Origin: Paenibacillus sp. MAEPY2
GTDB lineage: Bacteria > Bacillota > Bacilli > Paenibacillales > Paenibacillaceae
Length of the DNA stretch: 64,000 nucleotides
NCBI RefSeq assembly: GCF_000499205.1
Contig: NZ_AWUK01000010.1
Span: forward strand, 372,001-436,000
Direction of reading: 5' to 3'
The position numbers were made by a program, and so were the translations under genes. The notes below the pieces were generated by a model, which worked only from the letters and a program-made list of their open reading frames with translations, was not told the origin of the DNA and ran no database searches. Positions 53,428-64,000 of the stretch are shown in pieces; position 1 is the first letter of the stretch, and each line of letters begins with the position of its first letter.

Positions 53428-55005
53428 CTAATGTTGTTCCTGAAGTTCGGGTTGTGTTTTCTTCAAATATGCACGCCAAGTAATACACCACTGCTTCGGA
53501 TCGTCCAAAGATGATTCATCATTGCGGTGCACGGTGCTGCTGTGCGGAGCCGATTTGACGATATCTGGCTGTGTGTAGGCTTCATTCGAGATATGCTCCA
53601 GCGCATGGATATATTCGTCGAGATCTTCCTTGGAATAGGATTCGGTTGGCTCCAGTGTGAATGGCTGTGGAACAATATATGGGTGATGGGAGGTCCAGTA
53701 ATGCAGGCCGAAGTCGCACATTCTCCGCGTAATATCCTCCGTCGTCACTCCAGTCTCATCGGTTAGCTGCTTCCAGCTGTAGCGGACCTGCTCTAAACGG
53801 CGTCCTTGAACATACGGGGCACTCGCTCCGCGTATTTGAACAATTTTATGATATAAATAGTTGTTGTTCAGCACCGCAACCTGGGCGACATCCTTCAGAC
53901 CATCTGGTCCGAGACTCATAATCCAGGCGTAGGAGCGGAGTACGGTTTGGGCTACACCGTGAAAACTGCGCACCTTACCAATGCTTACTTCAGTTTGATC
54001 TTTCAAGATATACCGTCCGCCCACTTCCTTATCCACCAATGGCCCAGGCATGAAACTCTTCAGGGCGTCTGTCACCCCGAGAGCGCCCGTTGCAGGACCA
54101 CCACACATATGGGGCGCCGCAAAGGTTTTGTGGAGATTGAAGAAGCACATATCAAAACCTGCTTCCTTCGCTCGTGTTATCCCGAGCAGGCCATTGGCGT
54201 TAGCCTGATCATAGTAGCAAACACCACCAGCTGCGTGCACCACATCTGTAAACTCGCGGATACGATGGTTATAGATGCCTGTGTCCTCTGGATTAGCAAC
54301 GACGAATCCGGCTGTCCGTTCGGAGACAACGTTCTTCAGCTTCTCAAGGTCCGGGAATCCATCTTCGTCTGGATGTAACGTAATAATCTTATATCCCTTG
54401 ACGGCAGCTGTAGCGGCCTGGGAAGGGTGAGAGAAGATGGTTGTAATGATCTCATCACGCTGCTCCCCTTCACCACGCGAATCATGATAGGCGCGGACGA
54501 TGGAGGCCATAGCGAGAAGTGCCTGGGTTCCGCTGCTCGGCTGAAAGGAGAATGCATCCATACCAGAAATCTCTCGCATTGCCAGGTCGAGATTATGGAA
54601 TATTTCGAGCATGCCCTGAACAGAATCCACATTCTGTAGCGGATGAAGCTCAGTCATGCGTGGATTGCGGATAAGCATTTCGTTAATCCGGGGAATATAT
54701 TTCATGGTGCAGGTTCCCTGGCCAATTTCCACGTTCATATCCGATCCCAGTGTTTCCTGGGATAATCTCAGATAATGCCGCAGTACCTTGGCCTGACCGA
54801 TTTCTGGCAAAGCCGGCGTATTGCGCCGCCACATGGACGCCGGTATGCTGTCTTCCGCGCTACCTGCTTCAGCGGCTACAGCTGCTTCCGTCCCCGGCGG
54901 GATGACGCCCCGCTCTCCTGGTCGGTGAAGTTCAAAGATAACGGGCTCATCCCATTTCGCTTGGTGAAACTTACGAACCTTATGGTCTCTGCGAATCCGT
55001 TTCAT
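53428..55005 (-). CDS. Divergent glycine dehydrogenase subunit 2-like PLP enzyme
   Basis: A 525-residue fold-type I PLP protein, similar in length and layout to GcvPB. The PLP lysine is kept in FFNLHKTFAAPH (Lys 293), as are IGQGTCTMKY (canonical GxGSCTMKxNP) and GFVVANPEDTGIYNHRI. Several signature motifs differ: SHPSQAATA for AHGTNPASA (192-200), HMCGGPA for HGGGGPG (299-305) and QPSSGTQA for QPxAGAxGE (155-162). No gcvT or gcvH gene lies nearby. The enzyme is the last of an operon with gcvPA-like, SDR, glycoside hydrolase and importer genes. It may catalyse a decarboxylation or C-C cleavage of an amino acid other than glycine. The start has GGAGG ten bases upstream. Confidence 0.8.
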   Translation of the reverse strand: MKRIRRDHKVRKFHQAKWDEPVIFELHRPGERGVIPPGTEAAVAAEAGSAEDSIPASMWRRNTPALPEIGQAKVLRHYLRLSQETLGSDMNVEIGQGTCTMKYIPRINEMLIRNPRMTELHPLQNVDSVQGMLEIFHNLDLAMREISGMDAFSFQPSSGTQALLAMASIVRAYHDSRGEGEQRDEIITTIFSHPSQAATAAVKGYKIITLHPDEDGFPDLEKLKNVVSERTAGFVVANPEDTGIYNHRIREFTDVVHAAGGVCYYDQANANGLLGITRAKEAGFDMCFFNLHKTFAAPHMCGGPATGALGVTDALKSFMPGPLVDKEVGGRYILKDQTEVSIGKVRSFHGVAQTVLRSYAWIMSLGPDGLKDVAQVAVLNNNYLYHKIVQIRGASAPYVQGRRLEQVRYSWKQLTDETGVTTEDITRRMCDFGLHYWTSHHPYIVPQPFTLEPTESYSKEDLDEYIHALEHISNEAYTQPDIVKSAPHSSTVHRNDESSLDDPKQWCITWRAYLKKTQPELQEQH

Positions 55006-55032
55006 GGCGTTCAGTCCTCCTCTATATGATCA

Positions 55033-56433
55033 CTATGATGTGCTGACAATGGAACGAAGAGCATCGACAAGTCGGTCCAAATCCGACTGGGTGTGCGTTT
55101 CCGTGACGCAGTAGAGTGCACATTGACCCCACGCAGGGTAGGATGAAGATAAATCCTTGCCTCCAAAAATCCCTGTCTCCATTAATCTCTGGTTGATCTC
55201 GTCAACGGTTAGACCTGTATCATTAAAATCAACAACAAACTCTTTGAAAAAGGTGCCGTTTTCGAAGCGAAGAGACACACTTGGAATTCGTGATATCTGT
55301 TTCGCAGCGTAATGCGATTTCTGGATAATAGTGCTGCCAACCTCCTGCATTCCAACGGGACCGAGGAGGGCTAGATATACACCTGCCGTAATACCCCATA
55401 AAGCGGTCTGAGTTCCTACCGATTCTTTGCCTTTCTCCCGAAGAGCGAATGAGGTACGTTCATAGGCAACATCCCCGAAGCCATATTCGCCTTCCACCTC
55501 GGTTGGCACGATGCCAAATAGTCGCGAAGGGTATTCCATTACGTATTTTTCCTCATCACGTGTTGCGATAAAGCCAGCCTGCCCACCGCCAAAGTTCATA
55601 TGCATACCCAGCGGCTGCAAATCTCCGCAAATGATATCCGCTCCGTAACGGCTTGGTGGCTCCAGAACTCCGAGTGATATGGGATCAACACCTACAATAG
55701 AAACCGCATTTATTTTATGAGCAAGATCAGATATTTCAGCTCCCTGATCCTCAATGATTCCAAGGTAACCGGGATTTTCAAAATATATCGCTGCCGTATC
55801 GTCACTTAATTTGCTTCGCAGATCATTCAGATCCATTCGTCCTGTCACCTGATCGATGTCAACATACTGGATATCCATGACCGGAGTGCAGTAATTCCGA
55901 ATAATTGCTGCCTTATCAGGATCTACAGAACGAGGGAGCAGCACGATTTTGCGCCCTGTAATACGTCCCGCCATGCGGATTGCAGTGGAAGCCGCCTGAG
56001 CCCAGTCGAAGGTTGGAACGTTTACGACATCCATATCCACGAGTTCGGCAAGCAGGCTCTGATATTCGAACAGGGCCTGGAACCGACCATGGTCCTCGTA
56101 AGGTTCTCCAGCATAGGCTGTCACGAATTCAGAACGCTGATTGATCTCGTCGCATACAGCCGGGATGAAATGCTGCCAGCATCCTGCACCCAGAAAATTA
56201 AGATAATCTCCACCATGCTTGTTCTTCGCTAGCAGTCCATCAATATGTCGGCGCAGTTCATACTCGTTCATGGCTGGCGGAAGATCCATCTTCCGCTGCA
56301 GCTTCAGGCTGTCAGGAATCGCGTCATGGAGCTGCTCCATAGACGTGAGACCTATTTCTTTCAGCATCGCGTCCCGGACCTCCGGAACGGTATTTGGAAT
56401 ATAGGGATGGGCATATGTTTTGTTGTGAGCCAC
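55033..56433 (-). CDS. Divergent glycine dehydrogenase subunit 1-like protein
   Basis: A 466-residue protein resembling GcvPA, the non-PLP partner that completes the P-protein active site. Conserved are the start pattern PYIPNTVPEVRDAMLKEIG, FLGAGCWQHFIPAV, FQALFEYQSLLAELVDMDV and GGGQAGFIAT. Signature stretches differ: YAGEPYEDHGR for YTPYQxExSQG (107-117), TFDWAQA for the YDGxTA motif (141-147) and KGKESVGTQTALWG for the region reading DKATSNICTNQAL in glycine decarboxylase. It starts with GTG after GGAGG and ends 27 bases before the second subunit. The pair should form an alpha2beta2 enzyme. Confidence 0.8.
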   Translation of the reverse strand: MAHNKTYAHPYIPNTVPEVRDAMLKEIGLTSMEQLHDAIPDSLKLQRKMDLPPAMNEYELRRHIDGLLAKNKHGGDYLNFLGAGCWQHFIPAVCDEINQRSEFVTAYAGEPYEDHGRFQALFEYQSLLAELVDMDVVNVPTFDWAQAASTAIRMAGRITGRKIVLLPRSVDPDKAAIIRNYCTPVMDIQYVDIDQVTGRMDLNDLRSKLSDDTAAIYFENPGYLGIIEDQGAEISDLAHKINAVSIVGVDPISLGVLEPPSRYGADIICGDLQPLGMHMNFGGGQAGFIATRDEEKYVMEYPSRLFGIVPTEVEGEYGFGDVAYERTSFALREKGKESVGTQTALWGITAGVYLALLGPVGMQEVGSTIIQKSHYAAKQISRIPSVSLRFENGTFFKEFVVDFNDTGLTVDEINQRLMETGIFGGKDLSSSYPAWGQCALYCVTETHTQSDLDRLVDALRSIVSTS

Positions 56434-56482
56434 AATTAACGCCTCCGTTCATATGTTGAGAAAATATTCTTACTTATCCGCC

Positions 56483-60401
<3,919 letters not shown>

Positions 60402-60414
60402 CTATCTATGTGTC

Positions 60415-61227
60415 CTATCCTTTAATACCTGTCGTGGCAATTCCGCCGACAATGTAACGCTGGGCGAAGAAGAAAATGGCAAGCGGAGGAATCGAAATTA
60501 AGCAGGTGATGGCCATAATGGATTGCATATCAACACCGTACATGCCCTTGAATTGAGATAGGCCAAGCGTTAACGTATATTTCGTCTGATCATTCAGGAA
60601 AATGAGCGGTCCCAGATAGTCATTCCAACAACTCATGAACTGGAATACGGAGACCAGAATCAGTGAAGGTCCCATTAGCGGCACGATGATTCGAAGCAGA
60701 ATCGTCATTTTACTGGCGCCGTCAATCGTCGCTGCTTCATCCAGCTCCCGGGGCAGGGTCATAATGAACTGTCGTAACAAAAAGATATAATAGGCAGAGC
60801 CGAACCACGACGGAATAATCAGCGGTTTGAGTGTGTTGATCCAACCCAAATAGTTGAACTCCATATATTGTGGAATCATCGTTACTTCCCAGGGGATCAT
60901 CATAGTCGCCAGGACGACAAGAAACAGGAAATCACGCCCTTTGAACTGGAATCTGGCGAAGCCGTAAGCGACGAGCGTGCAGGATATCAGCTGACCTATG
61001 GTGGATAAAACCGTAACGAGCAGTGTGTTTTTCAAAAATAGATTAAAGGGCTGGATGTTCCATGCTTCTGCGAAGTTACTGAATTTCCATTCGGACGGAA
61101 TCCATTTGGGAGGAAACAGATAAAGCTCCTGCGGTGATTTCAGCGCCGTGGTCACCGCCCAGAAGAGTGGGGCGATGAACAGCAGTGAGAACAAAATCAG
61201 CAACGCGTAAGCAAATACTTTTTTCAT
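60415..61227 (-). CDS. Carbohydrate ABC transporter permease (MalG-type)
   Basis: A 270-residue CUT1 permease with six membrane segments and EAA-loop FIMTLPRELDEAATIDGASK. Its ATG shares a base with the upstream permease stop (TGATG). Next in the operon is the glycoside hydrolase, 31 bases downstream. Confidence 0.93.
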   Translation of the reverse strand: MKKVFAYALLILFSLLFIAPLFWAVTTALKSPQELYLFPPKWIPSEWKFSNFAEAWNIQPFNLFLKNTLLVTVLSTIGQLISCTLVAYGFARFQFKGRDFLFLVVLATMMIPWEVTMIPQYMEFNYLGWINTLKPLIIPSWFGSAYYIFLLRQFIMTLPRELDEAATIDGASKMTILLRIIVPLMGPSLILVSVFQFMSCWNDYLGPLIFLNDQTKYTLTLGLSQFKGMYGVDMQSIMAITCLISIPPLAIFFFAQRYIVGGIATTGIKG

Positions 61228-62213
61228 CAGGACCGCCCCCTTTTACTGGCTTTAAGCTTCTTCTGCGGATTCTTTTTCATTTCACCTTCATAGAACACCC
61301 AGGCTTCCGAAGATTTGAATACCAGAAACGTCAGGGTAAGCACAATCAGGAACATAAACCAGGCGTTGGCGGCAGAGTAACCCATCTTGAAATATTTGAA
61401 AGCGTTCTCATACATATACATCGCATAGAAATAGGTTGATTTCATTGGCCCGCCTCCCGTGAGTAGAAGAGCCAGGGTTAGCTGCTGGAATGCTGCAATA
61501 ATCGATGTGATGAGATTGAACAGAATGGTTGGCGTAATCATCGGAATGGTTACACTCAGGAACTTTCGGATTTTACCTGCTCCGTCGATTGAAGCGGATT
61601 CGTACAGGTCCTTGGGAATGCCTTTAAGTCCAGCTAGGAAAATAAGCATCATGGATCCTTGTCCCCAGAGACTGGCGACGACCATCGCAACGAGTGACCA
61701 GTTCGTATCATTTAGCCAATCGGGCCCCTGAATGCCAAGGACAGATAAGAAATAGTTCAGGATTCCATAGTCTCCGCTGTATACCCAGGACCAGATCATA
61801 GCAAGCGCCACACCTGAGATTACAGAGGGGAGATAAAATGCCGTACGGAAAATGGCGCTTCCTCTAACCCTTTGATTTAGCAGCATGGCAAGTCCTAGTG
61901 CAACTACAATATTGAGCGGGACGAAGAGGGCTGCAAATTTCAGTGTTACAAATAAAGATTTCCAAAAAAGTGGATCATTCGAAAACATCTCTACGTAGTT
62001 GTCTATCCCGATAAAGGTTACTTTACCGACAATTGGCCAATCAAAAAATGAAATGACCAGTGAAAATAGCAGAGGTCCTAAAGTGAAGAAAACAAATCCA
62101 AATATCCATGGGAAGATAAAGAGGTAGGGGGCAAACCCACCCCATTTTCGTTTTTTTAAGGCCTTAAGGGTAGCTGTCGGTTCCGATGTATTCTGCAGGT
62201 AGGTCTGAGCCAT
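61227..62213 (-). CDS. Sugar ABC transporter permease (MalF-type)
   Basis: A 328-residue permease with six membrane segments and EAA-loop IPKDLYESASIDGAGKIRKF. GAAGG lies seven bases before the ATG. It is the partner of the following MalG-type permease and the preceding lipoprotein. No ATPase is encoded here, so an MsmX-like shared ATPase is likely. Confidence 0.93.
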   Translation of the reverse strand: MAQTYLQNTSEPTATLKALKKRKWGGFAPYLFIFPWIFGFVFFTLGPLLFSLVISFFDWPIVGKVTFIGIDNYVEMFSNDPLFWKSLFVTLKFAALFVPLNIVVALGLAMLLNQRVRGSAIFRTAFYLPSVISGVALAMIWSWVYSGDYGILNYFLSVLGIQGPDWLNDTNWSLVAMVVASLWGQGSMMLIFLAGLKGIPKDLYESASIDGAGKIRKFLSVTIPMITPTILFNLITSIIAAFQQLTLALLLTGGGPMKSTYFYAMYMYENAFKYFKMGYSAANAWFMFLIVLTLTFLVFKSSEAWVFYEGEMKKNPQKKLKASKRGRS

Positions 62214-62237
62214 CTCCTAACCTTCTTTCTACAAGTG

Positions 62238-63500
62238 TTATTTCAAATATCGCTCGCTGTCCTTAACCGCCTGATCCAGCGCTTCTTGGGCATTGCTACC
62301 GTGCATGACGGCTTCCACCGCAGCCGACAGCTGTCGGTTCACTTCATTCCACTTCGGATTAAGTAGAAATGCAGGTGTATTGTCCGAACGCTCAAGCATC
62401 GTGTAATAAGGTTTGTAGAGCGGATCTTGATCCTTCTTGAGCTCATTTACAACACTTTGTCGTACCGGTAGGTCAGCAACGCGCATTTTGATCGATTCAT
62501 TAGAGACATAAAATTTAACGAATTCCCATGCCAGATCTTTGTGCTTGGAGTCTTTGGCAATAGACAGCGCAGATTCGGCCAAAACACCTTTAACCGGTTT
62601 GCCTGGGAAAGCTGGAATTTCGACCGTACCTACATCAATTCCCGCTTGTTTGAAAGATTCAAGCGGCCAGATTCCGCTCTCCCACATAGCGATCTTACCG
62701 CCTTTAAAAATATCATCACCGCTTTGCTGGCCTTTACCACCTGTGAGCACGGCGGTGCCGTTCTTCACCATATCACCAAACATTTGGATAGCTTCAGCAG
62801 TTTCCTTACTGTTCATGTAGCCTTCAATGGTTTTACCATCCGGGGAAATAAAGGAGCCACCGTTGCTCCAGACGAAGCCCTGCAAGTCATACGTATCATT
62901 CTCGGCACGGGCACCAAAGCCGTACTGCTTCTTGGAATTGTCCGTCAACTTCTTCGCGATATCCTGAAATTCACTCCATTCCCATCCGTCTTTGGGATAA
63001 GGGACACCAGCAGCATCAAAGAGCTTCTTGTTATAGTAGACGACACGAGTCGTGAAGCCTGCCGGAATGCCGTACAGCTTATCGTCAATTTTTCCGTAGT
63101 TGAACAATCCTTTGTAAAAATCATCTATCTTCAGGTCTTTGTCCTTTTCTGCGAAGCTATCCAGGGGTTCAAGAGATTGATGGTAGGTAGGGAAGTCCCA
63201 CATGTACATGACGTCTGGCGGGTTACCTGCTCCAAATCCTGCGGCAAGCTTCTGGTCAAATCCGTCCGCATAAGCCTCAACCTGCACCTTTGTGCCGGGA
63301 TGTTCCGCTTCAAACTTTTTGGCGATATCCTGCTCAATCTTGAGCGCGTCCCCCGTATCCCAGGTTGCAAAACGAAGCGTCTTCGTCTGATCCGAACCGC
63401 CGTTCTCCGGATTGGCTGTTCCAGCGTTACCGCTGCATGCAGACAGCATAGATACCATCAGCGTCGTTGCAAGGACAATGAGTAAAGTTCTCTTTTTCAT
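62238..63500 (-). CDS. Sugar-binding lipoprotein
   Basis: A 420-residue SBP_bac_1 lipoprotein with signal peptide and lipobox SMLSACSG (Cys about 22). TLRFATWDTGDALKIEQDIA at the start of the mature part is typical of CUT1 binding proteins. The frame opens at 63575, but the ATG at 63500 has GGGGAG eight bases upstream. It is the first gene of the long operon and follows a 40-base inverted repeat. Confidence 0.92.
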   Translation of the reverse strand: MKKRTLLIVLATTLMVSMLSACSGNAGTANPENGGSDQTKTLRFATWDTGDALKIEQDIAKKFEAEHPGTKVQVEAYADGFDQKLAAGFGAGNPPDVMYMWDFPTYHQSLEPLDSFAEKDKDLKIDDFYKGLFNYGKIDDKLYGIPAGFTTRVVYYNKKLFDAAGVPYPKDGWEWSEFQDIAKKLTDNSKKQYGFGARAENDTYDLQGFVWSNGGSFISPDGKTIEGYMNSKETAEAIQMFGDMVKNGTAVLTGGKGQQSGDDIFKGGKIAMWESGIWPLESFKQAGIDVGTVEIPAFPGKPVKGVLAESALSIAKDSKHKDLAWEFVKFYVSNESIKMRVADLPVRQSVVNELKKDQDPLYKPYYTMLERSDNTPAFLLNPKWNEVNRQLSAAVEAVMHGSNAQEALDQAVKDSERYLK

Positions 63501-63535
63501 ATTGTCAGCTCCCCTGTCAATGAGGTTTATAATAA

Positions 63536-63575
63536 TTGAACCGCTTTCATCGTAACTCGAATGAAAGCGGTTCAA
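63536..63575. promoter_or_regulatory. Perfect 15-bp inverted repeat before the operon
   Basis: TTGAACCGCTTTCAT (63536-63550) and its exact inverse complement ATGAAAGCGGTTCAA (63561-63575), ten bases apart. Each arm looks like a CcpA cre site lacking one base. A minus-strand promoter (TTACGA, 18-base spacer, TATAAA) would have the inner arm inside its spacer. It could bind the AraC-type regulator, CcpA or a LacI-type protein. Confidence 0.6.
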
Positions 63576-63630
63576 AACGTGTATCTATTCGAATGTTGTT
63601 GTGATTTTGTTCGAATTAGTGAAGCAGGTG

Positions 63631-64000
63631 TCAATCTGTTCGGGACTCGTCGTCTTTTTGTTGGGCACGGTAATGACTCGGTGTCTGACCCGTACAGCGT
63701 TTGAACCATTTGCTAAAATATTTGCTATCTCCAAGTCCTGTCCGCTCCGCAATTTCCTGCATGGTTAGATGTGTATCCCGCAGTAAACCATAAGCAAGGC
63801 GCAATTTACGTTTATATTGGAACGCAATGAAACTATCACCAACAGCCTTCTTAAACAGAATGGAGAAATGACTGCGACTGAGCCCAACCTCTTCCGCCAG
63901 TTCGCTGGCTGACCAATCTGCTGCGGGATTAGCATATAGTAGATTCACGGCTTTCCAGATCGGATCTGGCCAATGATTTACGGATATCCCATACAGCTTC
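63631..64000 (-). CDS. AraC-family regulator (C-terminal part, runs off window)
   Basis: The C-terminal ~122 residues of an AraC/XylS-type regulator. The DNA-binding domain shows both helix-turn-helix units: SASELAEEVGLSRSHFSILF and TMQEIAERTGLGDSKYFSKW, ending with the usual GQTPSHYRAQ. The frame stays open to the end of the window, so the sensing domain lies beyond. It is encoded just upstream of the importer operon on the same strand and is its likely activator. Confidence 0.85.
   Translation of the reverse strand, partial: KLYGISVNHWPDPIWKAVNLLYANPAADWSASELAEEVGLSRSHFSILFKKAVGDSFIAFQYKRKLRLAYGLLRDTHLTMQEIAERTGLGDSKYFSKWFKRCTGQTPSHYRAQQKDDESRTD

Noticed and set aside
53428..56433. Ordinary glycine cleavage operon
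   Set aside because: gcvT and gcvH are absent and signature motifs of the P-protein are replaced in both subunits.

Overview
The window looks like chromosome from a Paenibacillus-type member of the Bacillales. This rests on moderate GC, strong AGGAGG-type ribosome sites with frequent GTG/TTG starts, many U-rich hairpin terminators, a C-terminal SLH surface anchor, and Bacillus-style gene sets (glpP-glpK-glpD, cydA-cydB-cydD-cydC, split gcvPA/gcvPB, lrgA-lrgB with a divergent LysR gene, YtrA-type GntR with an ABC pair). I found no rRNA, tRNA, CRISPR array, insertion sequence or prophage.

Layout. 1-5 kb: the end of a beta-propeller protein, a LysR regulator, an M20 amidohydrolase and a YfcC-type carrier. 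5-8.3 kb: a large S-layer-anchored protein on the minus strand. 8.4-10.9 kb: trhO behind a promoter-terminator leader, a cysteine-rich HTH regulator and a remnant of an Rpn-type protein. 10.9-14 kb: a three-gene ABC importer of the TrpXYZ-like family. 14-16.8 kb: a winged-helix regulator and an MFS transporter. 16.8-21.4 kb: a minus-strand glycosylation cluster (TPR protein, GT2, GT4, methyltransferase, a broken small ORF). 21.6-28.2 kb: cytochrome bd and its CydDC exporter, preceded by two TGTGA-N6-TCACA-type sites. 28.3-34.6 kb: a TagO/WecA-like transferase, a GntR-ABC operon and a divergent MacB/FtsX-type ABC pair. 34.9-36 kb: a small ORF, an ArsR regulator and an NTF2-like gene sharing a duplicated operator.

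36.1-41 kb: a CUT1 sugar importer followed by gluconokinase. 41-46.4 kb: GTP cyclohydrolase II, then glpP, glpK and glpD, with a GlpP-type terminator leader before glpD. 46.5-48.7 kb: a Gfo/Idh/MocA oxidoreductase and an HxlR/DoxX divergent pair. 48.8-53.3 kb: an AlkC/AlkD-like protein, a CRP-family regulator, an AbrB/zinc-ribbon/HTH regulator, lrgAB and its LysR partner. 53.4-64 kb: one long minus-strand operon of AraC regulator, CUT1 importer, family 2 glycoside hydrolase, SDR and a two-subunit glycine-decarboxylase-like PLP enzyme.

The last operon is the best candidate for something undescribed. The two PLP subunits keep the fold and the PLP lysine but have lost several signature motifs of glycine decarboxylase, have no T- or H-protein gene beside them, and are linked to glycoside uptake and cleavage. 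Other points of interest are the CRP/Rex-type sites before cydA, the attenuator-like leader of trhO, the duplicated ArsR operator with a nearby small ORF, and the surface protein joining tail-collar, InlB-repeat and SLH domains.
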